A DNA stretch of 64,000 nucleotides from Rubrivivax sp. (GCA_016790225.1 JAEUOZ010000007.1:1-64000), one strand, 5' to 3'. Positions 17,840-26,260 are shown, numbered from the stretch's first letter. Notes: generated by a model from the sequence alone, not told the origin. Made by a program: numbers and translations.

Positions 17840-18571
17840 TCACGCTGTGCGGGCCACGGCCCACAGCTGCACCGAGGCGGCGCCGGCCCGCAGCAGCTCG
17901 GCCGCTGCTGCTTCGGCGGTGGCGCCGGTGGTCATCACGTCGTCGATCAGGGCAACCCGACGGCCGCTCAGGGCGGGCCGGTGCCTCGGTTCGAGGAGGA
18001 ACGCGCCCTCGAGGTTGCGCAGGCGGTCTGCACGCGACAGCCGGGCCTGGTGCGCGGTGTCGCGCAGGCGCAGCAGCCAGCCTTCGGCGCGCGCGACACC
18101 GGTGACACGGGCGACGACCTGCGCCAGCAGCTCGGCCTGGTTGTAGCCGCGCTCGGCCAGACGCGGGCCGGACAGCGGTACGGCCATCAGCAGATCGACC
18201 TGCTGCACGACCCCGGCATCGATGGCGGCCCTGGCCAGGGCCTCGCCGAGCGGGCGCGCCAGCTCCGTGCGGCCCGAGAACTTCAGCGCCTGGGTGAGGC
18301 GATCCCAGGGAAAGTCGTAGTCGAAGGCGGCCACCGAGCGCTCGAAGGACGGAGCCTGGCCAGCGCAGCGGCCGCAAACAAGAGCCCCGGCCGACGGCAG
18401 CGCACAGCGCGGGCAGCGCGCTTGCGGCCGTGCATGCAGGCTCAGGCAGTGGCTGCAGAACGCCGCGGCGGACCATTGCCGGCAGATCTCGCAGGCGCCG
18501 CCCAGGCGGGCGGCCAAGGCATCCGCCAGCCTGGCCAGGCCCGGCGTCCGAGCATCCGATGAGCCCTGCAT
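17840..18571 (-). CDS. comF: ComF family phosphoribosyltransferase-like protein
   Basis: This 243-residue protein has an N-terminal four-cysteine zinc-ribbon region (CEICRQWSAAAFCSHC, then CPRCALP and CGRC) and a C-terminal type I phosphoribosyltransferase domain with the PRPP loop VALIDDVMTTGATAEAAA. ComF proteins take part in DNA uptake during natural transformation in competent bacteria and have unsettled roles elsewhere. ATG at 18571 was preferred to upstream extensions, which shadow the divergent methyltransferase gene. Confidence 0.9.
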   Translation of the reverse strand: MQGSSDARTPGLARLADALAARLGGACEICRQWSAAAFCSHCLSLHARPQARCPRCALPSAGALVCGRCAGQAPSFERSVAAFDYDFPWDRLTQALKFSGRTELARPLGEALARAAIDAGVVQQVDLLMAVPLSGPRLAERGYNQAELLAQVVARVTGVARAEGWLLRLRDTAHQARLSRADRLRNLEGAFLLEPRHRPALSGRRVALIDDVMTTGATAEAAAAELLRAGAASVQLWAVARTA

Positions 18572-18580
18572 GGCGGTCAA

Positions 18581-18586
18581 TATACT
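18581..18586 (+). promoter_or_regulatory. -10 box directly before the BioC-like gene
   Basis: TATACT ends exactly 6 nt before the ATG at 18593, which places the expected transcription start on the A of the start codon. No Shine-Dalgarno is present. No convincing -35 box was found. Confidence 0.5.
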
Positions 18587-18592
18587 GCCCGC

Positions 18593-19504
18593 ATGAGCCT
18601 TCCGAGCCCTGCAGCACAGGCTGTCCGGCCCATCGATGCCCGCGCGGCCGAGCGGGCACGCCTGCGGCTGGAGCGTGCCGGTTCCGCGCCCTGGCTGCAC
18701 CAGGAGGCGGCCCGCCGCATGGCGCAGCGCCTGCCGCTGTTGAAGCATCCGCCGCGTCGGCTGCTGGACTGGTGGCCCAGCGCTGGCGGCAGCCGCGGGG
18801 CGCTGCGCGAAGCCCTGCCCGACGCCAGCCTGCTGCAGAGAATCGACGCCGGAGCGCCTGCCCGCGTTGCCGGCGGCTGGCGTGGCTGGTTGCGCAGCCT
18901 GGCTTCAGACCCGGTGCGCTGGACCGAAGACGTGCCGCCGCAGAGCTGCGACATGCTCTGGGCCAACATGCTGCTGCACCACGTGGCCGACCCGGGCGCC
19001 TTGCTCGCGCAATGGAACGAGGCCCTGGCCGTCGATGGCGTGCTGATGTTCACCACCCTCGGCCCCGGCACGCTGCAGCGGCTGCGCGATCTGTACCGTC
19101 AGCCAGGCTGGGGCCCGCCCATGGGCGAACTCGTCGACATGCACGACATCGGCGACCAGCTCGTCGAGGCCGGCTTCGCGGATCCGGTGATGGACCAGGA
19201 GACGCTCTGCCTGACCTGGAGCCAGGCGGCTGACGCGCTGATCGAACTGCGCACGCTCGGCGCCAACGTCGCGCCCTCGCGGCGCCCCGGGCTGCGCACC
19301 CCGAGATGGCGTCAGCGCCTGCTGGAGAGCCTGGTGCTCGAGGCCGCCACGCCGCCGTCCGGGCGCGTGGCGCTGGACTTTGAAATCATCTACGGGCACG
19401 CCTTCAAGCCGCAGCCCAGGCACCCTCTGGCGCCCGAAGTGCGCATCGGGCTGGATGACCTGCGGCGCACCTTGAAGCGCCCGACTCCGGACCGTTCCGG
19501 ATAA
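18593..19504 (+). CDS. BioC-like SAM-dependent methyltransferase
   Basis: This 303-residue protein resembles malonyl-ACP O-methyltransferase BioC, which caps malonyl-ACP for biotin synthesis. The fold is visible in DMLWANMLLHHVADPGALL and VLMFTTLGPGTLQRLRDLY, a BioC-type stretch, and GELVDMHDIGDQLVEAGFAD. The normally Gly-rich SAM motif I is LLDWWPSAGGSRG, a variant I associate with Burkholderiales members of this group. No other bio genes are nearby, so the substrate is uncertain. It is divergent from comF. Confidence 0.75.
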   Translation: MSLPSPAAQAVRPIDARAAERARLRLERAGSAPWLHQEAARRMAQRLPLLKHPPRRLLDWWPSAGGSRGALREALPDASLLQRIDAGAPARVAGGWRGWLRSLASDPVRWTEDVPPQSCDMLWANMLLHHVADPGALLAQWNEALAVDGVLMFTTLGPGTLQRLRDLYRQPGWGPPMGELVDMHDIGDQLVEAGFADPVMDQETLCLTWSQAADALIELRTLGANVAPSRRPGLRTPRWRQRLLESLVLEAATPPSGRVALDFEIIYGHAFKPQPRHPLAPEVRIGLDDLRRTLKRPTPDRSG

Positions 19505-19524
19505 GCCCCTGGGCGCGACTCGGC

Positions 19525-19569
19525 TAGAATTGATCTCGCTCAAGTCCGGGTGGCAACCCGGACGATTTT
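19525..19569 (+). promoter_or_regulatory. coxB promoter box and leader hairpin
   Basis: TAGAAT at 19525-19530 is a likely -10 box. It is followed by GTCCGGGT-GGCA-ACCCGGAC (19544-19563), a perfect 8-bp stem with a 4-nt loop, and then GATTTT. A second short stem closed by a UUCG tetraloop (GCC-TTCG-GGC, 19573-19582) comes next. The stem plus short T-run could end the upstream transcript or act as an attenuator in the cox leader. Confidence 0.5.
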
Positions 19570-19617
19570 CGGGCCTTCGGGCACGGAGCGTTGCCCTTCC
19601 GACGAAAAGACCTTTCT

Positions 19618-20793
19618 ATGAACATTCCGTGCCGTTTTCGCCAGGCCGCTGGCTTCCTGAGCCTGGCTGCCAGTGGATGGGTTCTGCCGTTGGCTGCGAT
19701 GGCCAAGGTCAACGATCTGCCGGGCGGTCCGGCCGTGAACCAGCTGGATCTGCATCCGGCTGCCACGCGCATGGCGTCCGACATCCACACGCTGCACGTC
19801 ATCATGATGGTCATCATCGCGGTGATCTTCGTGGCGGTCTTCGGCGTGATGTTCTATTCGATCCTGAAGCACCGCCGCTCGCTGGGCCACAAGGCCGCGA
19901 ATTTCCATGAAAGCGTCGGCGTCGAGATTGCCTGGACGGTGGTTCCGTTCATCATTGTCATCGCCATGGGCGCGATGGCCACGCGCACCGTGGTCGCCCA
20001 GAAGGACACCAGCAACGCCGACGTCACCATCAAGGCCACCGGCTACCAGTGGAAGTGGGGATACGACTATCTCAAGGGCGAAGGCGAGGGCATCGGCTTC
20101 CTGTCGACGCTGGACGTCTCGCACCGCCAGATGTCCGATTCCGGCAAGCCCGCCGCGACCGACAACTACCTGCTGAAGGTGGACAACCCGCTGGTGGTGC
20201 CCGTGGATCGCAAGATCCGCATCATCACCACGGCCAACGACGTGATCCATGCCTGGATGGTGCCGGCCTTTGCCGTCAAGCAGGATGCCATTCCCGGCTT
20301 CGTGCGGGACACCTGGTTCCGGGCCGAGAAGACGGGCGATTTCTACGGCCAGTGCGCCGAGCTCTGCGGCAAGGAGCACGCCTACATGCCGATCCACGTG
20401 AAGGTGCTCAGCCAGGCGGACTACAGCGCCTGGGTGGCCGCCGAGAAGAAGAAGATGGCCGCGGCCGCGGATGATCCCAACAAGGTGTGGACGCTGCCCG
20501 ACTTGGTGGCGCGCGGCGAGAAGGTCTACAACGCCAATTGCGCCGCCTGCCACCGGGCCGATGGCAAGGGCGCAGGCCCGATCAAGCCGCTGGATGGCAG
20601 CGCGATCGTGCAGAACGATCCGGCGCGCCAGATCCAGATCCTCTTGAACGGCGCCGCCAACGGCACGATGCCGGCGTGGAAACAGTTGTCGGATACCGAG
20701 ATCGCGGCGGTCGCGACCTACACGAAGAATGCGTGGAGCAACAACACGGGCAAGCTCATCCAGCCCTCCGAGATCGTTGCCGCGCGCAAGTAA
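19618..20793 (+). CDS. coxB: Cytochrome c oxidase subunit II with fused cytochrome c domain
   Basis: This 391-residue subunit of the aa3-type terminal oxidase takes electrons into the CuA centre. It has a signal peptide (about 1-28), two membrane helices (LHVIMMVIIAVIFVAVFGVM; IAWTVVPFIIVIAMGAMA), a cupredoxin domain with the CuA ligands in GQCAELCGKEHAYM, and a C-terminal cytochrome c domain with the heme-binding CAACH at about 305. The fused heme domain marks a caa3-like subunit. ATG at 19618 gives the signal peptide. It is first in the cox operon. Confidence 0.96.
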   Translation: MNIPCRFRQAAGFLSLAASGWVLPLAAMAKVNDLPGGPAVNQLDLHPAATRMASDIHTLHVIMMVIIAVIFVAVFGVMFYSILKHRRSLGHKAANFHESVGVEIAWTVVPFIIVIAMGAMATRTVVAQKDTSNADVTIKATGYQWKWGYDYLKGEGEGIGFLSTLDVSHRQMSDSGKPAATDNYLLKVDNPLVVPVDRKIRIITTANDVIHAWMVPAFAVKQDAIPGFVRDTWFRAEKTGDFYGQCAELCGKEHAYMPIHVKVLSQADYSAWVAAEKKKMAAAADDPNKVWTLPDLVARGEKVYNANCAACHRADGKGAGPIKPLDGSAIVQNDPARQIQILLNGAANGTMPAWKQLSDTEIAAVATYTKNAWSNNTGKLIQPSEIVAARK

Positions 20794-20820
20794 GCCGTCG
20801 AATCCAGGAAATCAGCCATC

Positions 20821-22443
20821 ATGAGTGCAGTACTTGACCATCACGGCCACGGTGCCGGCCACGACGATCACCACGGCCATCCGCATGGCTGGCGGCGCTG
20901 GCTCTTCGCCACGAACCACAAGGACATCGGCACGATGTACCTGCTGTTCAGCTTCGCGATGCTGATGGTGGGTGGCGTGCTGGCGCTGGGCATCCGCGCA
21001 GAACTCTTCCAGCCGGGCCTGCAGTTCGTGAACCCCGAGCTGTTCAACCAGCTCACCACGATGCACGGCCTGATCATGGTGTTCGGCGCGATCATGCCGG
21101 CCTTCGTCGGCTTCGCCAACTGGATGATCCCGTTGCAGGTGGGCGCGTCCGACATGGCGTTTGCGCGCATGAACAACCTGAGCTTCTGGCTGCTGATTCC
21201 GGCCGCTCTGATGCTCGCCGGGTCGTTCTTCATGCCCGGTGGCGCCCCCGCCGCGGGCTGGACGCTCTATGCCCCGCTGACGCTGCAGATGGGCCCTTCG
21301 ATGGATGCCGGCATCTTTGCGATGCACATCATGGGCGCCAGCTCCATCATGGGCTCGATCAACATCATCGTCACCATCCTCAACATGCGCGCGCCCGGCA
21401 TGACGCTGATGAAGATGCCCTTGTTCGCCTGGACCTGGCTGATCACCGCCTACCTGCTGATCGCCGTGATGCCGGTGCTGGCCGGCGCCATCACGATGAC
21501 GCTGACCGATCGCCACTTCGGTACCAGCTTCTTCAATCCCGCCGGCGGCGGTGACCCGATCATGTACCAGCACATCTTCTGGTTCTTCGGTCACCCCGAG
21601 GTCTACATCATGATCCTGCCGGCGTTTGGCATCGTCAGCGCCATCATCCCGGCGTTTGCGCGCAAGCCGCTGTTCGGCTACGCCTCGATGGTGTATGCGA
21701 CGGCCTCGATCGCCATCCTGTCGTTCATCGTCTGGGCGCACCACATGTATGCCACCGGCATGCCGGTGACGGGGCAGCTGTTCTTTATGTACGCCACGAT
21801 GCTGATCGCCGTGCCCACGGGCGTGAAGATCTTCAACTGGCTGGCCACGATGTGGCGCGGCTCGATGACCTTCGAGACGCCCATGCTGTGGGCCGTCGGC
21901 TTCCTGTTCGTGTTCACGATGGGTGGCTTCACCGGGCTCATCCTGGCGATGGCACCGATCGACACGCAGCTGCAGGACACCTACTACGTGGTGGCGCACT
22001 TCCATTACGTGCTGGTTGCGGGCTCCTTGTTCGCGCTGTTTGCCGGCGTCTACTACTGGGGCCCGAAGTGGACCGGCGTGATGTACTCGGAGACACGCGG
22101 CAAGATCCATTTCTGGCTGTCGATGGTGTTCTTCAACATCACCTTCTTCCCGATGCACTTCCTGGGTCTGGCCGGCATGCCGCGTCGCTACGCCGACTAC
22201 CCGATGCAGTTCGCCGACTTCAACATGATCGCTTCGGTCGGCGCTTTCGGCTTCGGGCTGATGCAGGTGTACTTCTTCGTCTTCGTCGTCGTGCCGATGA
22301 TGCGCGGCAAGGGCGAGCCCGCGCCCCAGAAGCCCTGGGATGGCGCTGAAGGCCTGGAGTGGGAGATTCCCTCTCCGGCGCCGTACCACACCTTCGAGAC
22401 GCCGCCCAAGCTCGACGCCACGGCGACCAAGGTCATCGGCTGA
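20821..22443 (+). CDS. ctaD: Cytochrome c oxidase subunit I
   Basis: This 540-residue, 12-helix membrane protein holds low-spin heme a and the heme a3-CuB oxygen-reduction site. Visible landmarks are NHKDIGTMYLLF, TMHGLIMVFGAIMP with a heme ligand, WFFGHPEVYIMILPAFGIVS (CuB His and cross-linked Tyr), WAHHMYATGMP, and the C-terminal HFHYVLVAGSLFALF. The His/Asp-rich N-terminal tail (HHGHGAGHDDHHGHPHG) is notable. It follows coxB by 27 bp. Confidence 0.97.
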   Translation: MSAVLDHHGHGAGHDDHHGHPHGWRRWLFATNHKDIGTMYLLFSFAMLMVGGVLALGIRAELFQPGLQFVNPELFNQLTTMHGLIMVFGAIMPAFVGFANWMIPLQVGASDMAFARMNNLSFWLLIPAALMLAGSFFMPGGAPAAGWTLYAPLTLQMGPSMDAGIFAMHIMGASSIMGSINIIVTILNMRAPGMTLMKMPLFAWTWLITAYLLIAVMPVLAGAITMTLTDRHFGTSFFNPAGGGDPIMYQHIFWFFGHPEVYIMILPAFGIVSAIIPAFARKPLFGYASMVYATASIAILSFIVWAHHMYATGMPVTGQLFFMYATMLIAVPTGVKIFNWLATMWRGSMTFETPMLWAVGFLFVFTMGGFTGLILAMAPIDTQLQDTYYVVAHFHYVLVAGSLFALFAGVYYWGPKWTGVMYSETRGKIHFWLSMVFFNITFFPMHFLGLAGMPRRYADYPMQFADFNMIASVGAFGFGLMQVYFFVFVVVPMMRGKGEPAPQKPWDGAEGLEWEIPSPAPYHTFETPPKLDATATKVIG

Positions 22444-22475
22444 AGCCGCCCTGCCTGCCCTGGACGGAACCTCTC

Positions 22476-22583
22476 GTGGTGTCACCTGAGCAGCGCAAGG
22501 CCAACGTCCGGCTGGGTCTCATCCTGGCCTCGGTGGCCCTCGTCTTTGCCCTGGGCTTCGTGGCCAAGCTGGCATGGCTTTGA
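22476..22583 (+). CDS. Cytochrome oxidase small assembly protein (35 aa)
   Basis: This short reading frame encodes SPEQRKANVRLGLILASVAL followed by a Phe/Gly-rich hydrophobic end: one membrane helix with a basic cytoplasmic N-terminus. Small proteins of this sequence type sit between ctaD and ctaG in many Burkholderiales and are named for presumed cytochrome oxidase assembly. The start is GTG at 22476 or 22479. Its position 32 bp after ctaD and 19 bp before ctaG supports it. Function is inferred from context. Confidence 0.75.
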   Translation: MVSPEQRKANVRLGLILASVALVFALGFVAKLAWL

Positions 22584-22602
22584 TCGTTGGGGGTCTGATG
22601 CC

Positions 22603-23220
22603 ATGCCGATGACGCCCTTGAACTTCCTGCGCGCCGACAACCGGCGCATGATGGGCAAGCTGCTCGTGGTGGCCGGCCTGATGTTCGGCTTCGGCTATGC
22701 GCTGGTGCCGATGTACCGCGCGATCTGTGAAGCGCTGGGCATCAATGTGCTGGCCCTGTCCGAGCGCCGCACGGTCGACAGCGAGTCTCTGCGAAACACC
22801 CAGGTCGACCGAAGCCGCACCATCACGGTGGAGTTCGATGCCAACGTGCGCGGGCCCTGGGACTTCAAGCCCGCCGTGCGTTCGATGCAGGTTCACCCGG
22901 GCGAGCTGGCCACCGTGATGTACGAGTTCAGGAACATCCAGAACCGCACCATGGCGGCACAGGCGATCCCGAGCTACGCACCGCGCCAGTCGGCTGCGCA
23001 CTTCAACAAGCTCGAGTGCTTCTGCTTCAATGAATACCGCCTGGCCCCCGGCGAAGCCAAGGCCTGGCCGGTGGCCTTCGTGATCGATCCGAAGCTGCCG
23101 AAGGACGTGACCACGATCACCCTGTCCTATACGTTCTTTGAAGTCGGCGGCAAGACGCCGGCTGCCCCCAAGGGCACGGTCGGGGCGGGTGCCGCTGTGC
23201 CGGCGGAGCCCCGCTCATGA
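22603..23220 (+). CDS. ctaG: Cytochrome c oxidase assembly protein CtaG/Cox11
   Basis: This 205-residue protein delivers copper to the CuB site of subunit I. It has one N-terminal membrane anchor (KLLVVAGLMFGFGYALVPMY) and a periplasmic Ig-like domain with the copper-binding CFCF motif in FNKLECFCFNEY. ATG at 22603 starts just before the anchor. Its end overlaps the next gene by 4 bp (ATGA), implying coupled translation. Confidence 0.95.
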   Translation: MPMTPLNFLRADNRRMMGKLLVVAGLMFGFGYALVPMYRAICEALGINVLALSERRTVDSESLRNTQVDRSRTITVEFDANVRGPWDFKPAVRSMQVHPGELATVMYEFRNIQNRTMAAQAIPSYAPRQSAAHFNKLECFCFNEYRLAPGEAKAWPVAFVIDPKLPKDVTTITLSYTFFEVGGKTPAAPKGTVGAGAAVPAEPRS

Positions 23221-23519
23221 GCCCGAAGTCGGCGGCGCCCGGGCCCCAGGCCTCTGCGAGCAGCGCAAGCCTTGCGCCACAGCCCCACGGCGGCGCGCCG
23301 GGTGCGGACCTGAAGGCGGCCATCGAGCGGCCTGCGTCTTTCCTGCAGACCGTCAAGGCGGTGGCCTGGTCGTTCTTCGGTGTGCGTCGCCGTGCCGGCT
23401 ACGAGCAGGATGTCAAACAGTTGAACCCCGTGCACGTGATCATGGCCGGTCTGCTGGCCGCGGCCCTGTTCGTGGCCACGCTCATGATGATCGTACGCTG
23501 GGTGGTCGGTACCGCCTGA
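23217..23519 (+). CDS. DUF2970 family membrane protein
   Basis: This 100-residue protein has a Pro/Ala-rich N-terminal third, the DUF2970 core (SFLQTVKAVAWSFFGVRR, then QLNPVHVIMAGLL) and a single C-terminal membrane helix. The family is found within cox operons of betaproteobacteria, between ctaG and ctaE as here; its biochemical role is unknown. It overlaps ctaG by 4 bp. Confidence 0.88.
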   Translation: MSPKSAAPGPQASASSASLAPQPHGGAPGADLKAAIERPASFLQTVKAVAWSFFGVRRRAGYEQDVKQLNPVHVIMAGLLAAALFVATLMMIVRWVVGTA

Positions 23520-23580
23520 AGCCGATCGCAGCCGCCACCTACCAGAACCACATCGACCCGGACCGAGGAGATTGAACCCC

Positions 23581-24465
23581 ATGTCGGCCACGACCCCCAA
23601 GGGCGCCACGCCCTACTACTTTGTTCCGGCCCCTTCGCAGCACCCGGTGCTGGTGGCCTGCGGCCTGCTGCTGGTGATCTTCGGTGCCGGCCAGTGGGTC
23701 AATCACCACAGCTGGGGCGCCTGGGTGCTGCTGGCTGGTGTGGTGATCTGGCTGGCGGTGCTCTATCGCTGGTTCAAGGACGCGATCCATGAAAGCGAGA
23801 GCGGCCTTTATTCCGATCGCGTGGATGTCTCCTTCCGCTGGAGCATGGCCTGGTTCATCTTTTCCGAGGTCATGTTCTTCGCCGCCTTCTTCGGCGCGCT
23901 GTACTGGGCCCGCGTCTTCGCGCTGCCCATGCTCGGCAATTTTGATCACCAGCTGCTGTGGCCCGACTTCAAGGCGGTCTGGCCGAGTGCAGGCGGCGGG
24001 GTCACGGCTTCGCCGGCCGGCATCGTCGAGCCGTTCCAGACCATGGGGCCGTTCTGGCTGCCGACCATCAACACGGCCCTGCTGCTGACCTCGGGCGTGA
24101 CGCTCACCATCGCGCACCATGCGCTGCTGGCCAACGAGCGTGCCAAGACCATCGTCTGGATGTGGATCACCGTGCTGCTGGGGCTGACCTTCCTGGGCGT
24201 TCAGGCCTACGAATACGTGCATGCCTACCGCGACCTGAACCTCAAGCTCACGTCCGGCATCTTCGGCTCCACCTTCTTCATGCTCACCGGTTTCCACGGT
24301 TTCCACGTCTTCGTGGGCATGCTGATGCTGACCTTCATCACCTTGCGGCTGATGAAGGGCCACTTCACGCCCAAGCGCCACTTCGGCTTCGAGGGTGCCG
24401 CCTGGTACTGGCACTTCGTGGACGTGGTCTGGCTGGGCCTGTATGTGCTGGTCTACTGGCTCTGA
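23581..24465 (+). CDS. ctaE: Cytochrome c oxidase subunit III
   Basis: This 294-residue, seven-helix subunit stabilises the oxidase and its proton uptake. It has YYFVPAPSQHPV at the start, FSEVMFFAAFFGALYWAR, FYG-type helix segments and the C-terminal TGFHGFHVFVGMLMLTFI and WHFVDVVWLGLYVLVYWL. ATG at 23581 is preferred over a TTG 9 bp earlier. A clear intrinsic terminator follows. Confidence 0.96.
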   Translation: MSATTPKGATPYYFVPAPSQHPVLVACGLLLVIFGAGQWVNHHSWGAWVLLAGVVIWLAVLYRWFKDAIHESESGLYSDRVDVSFRWSMAWFIFSEVMFFAAFFGALYWARVFALPMLGNFDHQLLWPDFKAVWPSAGGGVTASPAGIVEPFQTMGPFWLPTINTALLLTSGVTLTIAHHALLANERAKTIVWMWITVLLGLTFLGVQAYEYVHAYRDLNLKLTSGIFGSTFFMLTGFHGFHVFVGMLMLTFITLRLMKGHFTPKRHFGFEGAAWYWHFVDVVWLGLYVLVYWL

Positions 24466-24492
24466 CATTCAGAGCACTCGCCAAGCCCCGGA

Positions 24493-24516
24493 AACGCCGC
24501 GTGAGCGGCGTTTTTT
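24493..24516 (+). terminator. Rho-independent terminator after the cox operon
   Basis: AACGCCGC-GTGA-GCGGCGTT forms an 8-bp GC-rich stem with a 4-nt loop, running into six T residues (24511-24516). It lies 27 bp after ctaE. Confidence 0.88.
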
Positions 24517-24576
24517 CTGGGCACACCCATTTGTGAAGGCCGTCTCGGCCGCGGGGCCCGGGGCGCCGCGGCTCGC

Positions 24577-24798
24577 TCAGCCCGGGCCCAGGGGAATGCC
24601 CGAAGGCCGGATCCAGCCGGCCCACCAGGCGAGCAGGATCACGATGAACAGCGCCACTGACAGCCCGACACGCAGGGCCAGCGCGCGCGCCATGGCGCGA
24701 GGATCCTGCGCAGCGCCCCGGCTGCGCAGCATGAAGAAGCCCGCAGCCGCCAGGGCACCGAGCACGGCGATCAGCATCACGACAATGGCGGATTTCAT
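24577..24798 (-). CDS. DUF2909 twin-transmembrane protein
   Basis: This 73-residue protein has two membrane helices (AIVVMLIAVLGALAAAGFFM and VGLSVALFIVILLAWWAGWI) joined by a basic loop, matching DUF2909. The family occurs in cox loci of proteobacteria; function unknown. It runs against the surrounding genes, between ctaE and the SURF1 gene. ATG at 24798 starts at the first helix. Confidence 0.85.
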   Translation of the reverse strand: MKSAIVVMLIAVLGALAAAGFFMLRSRGAAQDPRAMARALALRVGLSVALFIVILLAWWAGWIRPSGIPLGPG

Positions 24799-24849
24799 GC
24801 CAGGCGATTCTCTCACCGGCCTCGCGATCGCCCGTGCCTGGCGCGTCCG

Positions 24850-25599
24850 ATGAAGCGTTCTCCGGCCCTGATCCTGCTGGCCAGCTTGCTCGCAGCCGCG
24901 CTGTTTGCCCGTCTGGGTTTCTGGCAATTGGATCGCGCCCGGCAGAAGACCGATCGCCAGGAGGCCATCGACCAGCGGCAGTCGCTGCCGGCATTGACCG
25001 GCGATCGGCTGGCGGTCGATGCCGTCACGCTGGAGACCCAGTTCTACCGCAAGGTCCAGCTGCAGGGCCAATGGCAGGGGGAGGCCACGCTGCATCTGGA
25101 CAACCGCCCCATGGCCGGCCGTCCGGGCTTCATCGTGATCACGCCGCTGCAGCTGGCTGACGGCACGGCCGTGATCATCCAGCGCGGCTGGCAGCCGCGC
25201 GATCCGCAGGACCGCACGCGCTTCGTGGCCACGCCCACACCGGGCGGGGTCGTGACGGTGAGTGGGCGCATCGCCCCCCCGCCCGCCCGGCTCTACGAAT
25301 TCGAGACGCAGGAGCGTGGCCCCATCCGGCAGAATGTCGACATCCCGGGTCTTGCAGCCGAAACCGGTCTGCGCCTGCGGCCCTTGTCGGTGCTGCAGCT
25401 GGAGCCGCCCGACACGGGGCCCGATGGCCTGCTGCGCGAATGGCCCTTGCCCGCAACGGGTGTGCACAAGCACTACGGCTACGCATTTCAATGGTTTGCG
25501 CTCTGCGCGCTGACACTCTGCCTCTATGTCTGGTTCCAGATCATCCAACCCCGGCGCGCCCGGACAGCCGCCACCACGTCCCGTGCCGGCGGCGCCTGA
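24850..25599 (+). CDS. SURF1 family cytochrome oxidase assembly protein
   Basis: This 249-residue protein has the SURF1 topology: an N-terminal helix (LILLASLLAAALFARLGFWQ), a large periplasmic domain with DNRPMAGRPGFIVITPL and IIQRGWQPRD, and a C-terminal helix (YAFQWFALCALTLCLYVWFQ). SURF1 proteins help insert heme a into subunit I. It starts a run of assembly genes leading to ctaA, ctaB and sco. Confidence 0.92.
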   Translation: MKRSPALILLASLLAAALFARLGFWQLDRARQKTDRQEAIDQRQSLPALTGDRLAVDAVTLETQFYRKVQLQGQWQGEATLHLDNRPMAGRPGFIVITPLQLADGTAVIIQRGWQPRDPQDRTRFVATPTPGGVVTVSGRIAPPPARLYEFETQERGPIRQNVDIPGLAAETGLRLRPLSVLQLEPPDTGPDGLLREWPLPATGVHKHYGYAFQWFALCALTLCLYVWFQIIQPRRARTAATTSRAGGA

Positions 25600-25609
25600 G
25601 CCCCTGGGC

Positions 25610-26260
25610 ATGACGGTGCACTCGATCCCGGTGCTGGGCGCACAGGAGCTGGAACGGCGCACGCGCAGCGGCCGCTGGAAGATGCTGCTCGTGCTGGCCG
25701 TCTGTGCCGCCCCCGTGGTCGCCTCCTACTTCACGTACTACGTGATCCGTCCGCAGACGCGAACCAACTATGCCGAGCTGATCCAGCCGACCCGCACGCT
25801 GCCGGCCCGGCTGCCCTTGCGCACGATGGATGGCCGCGCCGTCGATCCGGCCGAGCTGCGCCGCCAGTGGCTGCTGCTGACCCTGTCCGCAGCGCGCTGC
25901 GACCAAGCCTGCGAGCAGCGCCTGCTGCTGCAGCGCCGGCTGCATCAGATGCTGGGCCGCGAGCGCGAGCGTGTCGACAAGATCTGGCTCGTGCTCGACG
26001 ATGCCCCGCTGGACAGCCAGCTGCTGGCAGCGCAGACCACTGGCGACGACCCGGTGCGCGTGCTGCGCGTGCCGCGCGAAGCCGTGGCTCAGTGGCTCGC
26101 GCCCGCGCCAGGGCAGGCGCTGGAGGACCATCTCTACCTCGTCGATCCGATGGGCGAATGGATGATGCGGGCGCCGGTGCAGCCCGAGCCGGCGCGCCTG
26201 AAGCGCGATCTGGATCGCCTGCTGCGAGCCTCGTCCTCGTGGGACACCGCAGGGCGTTGA
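25610..26260 (+). CDS. SCO1/thioredoxin-like cytochrome oxidase assembly protein
   Basis: This 216-residue protein has a membrane helix (MLLVLAVCAAPVVASYFTYY) and a periplasmic thioredoxin-like domain. A CX3C pair in SAARCDQACEQRLLL sits where SCO proteins carry their copper-binding CPDVC. A histidine remains in EDHLYLVDPMGEW. It resembles the SCO-like proteins between SURF1 and ctaA in betaproteobacteria. ATG at 25610 avoids a 74-bp overlap with the SURF1 gene; ATG at 25526 is the alternative. Copper handling is inferred. Confidence 0.75.
   Translation: MTVHSIPVLGAQELERRTRSGRWKMLLVLAVCAAPVVASYFTYYVIRPQTRTNYAELIQPTRTLPARLPLRTMDGRAVDPAELRRQWLLLTLSAARCDQACEQRLLLQRRLHQMLGRERERVDKIWLVLDDAPLDSQLLAAQTTGDDPVRVLRVPREAVAQWLAPAPGQALEDHLYLVDPMGEWMMRAPVQPEPARLKRDLDRLLRASSSWDTAGR

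Noticed and set aside
18593..19504. Methyltransferase as a broken pseudogene because SAM motif I is LLDWWPSAGG
   Set aside because: The rest of the fold is intact and full length; the WW variant appears to be a subfamily trait rather than decay.
19571..19617. SAH-riboswitch-like GGAGCGTTGC in the coxB leader
   Set aside because: Only a short segment resembles the consensus, the pairing arms do not fit, and the downstream gene is unrelated to SAH recycling.
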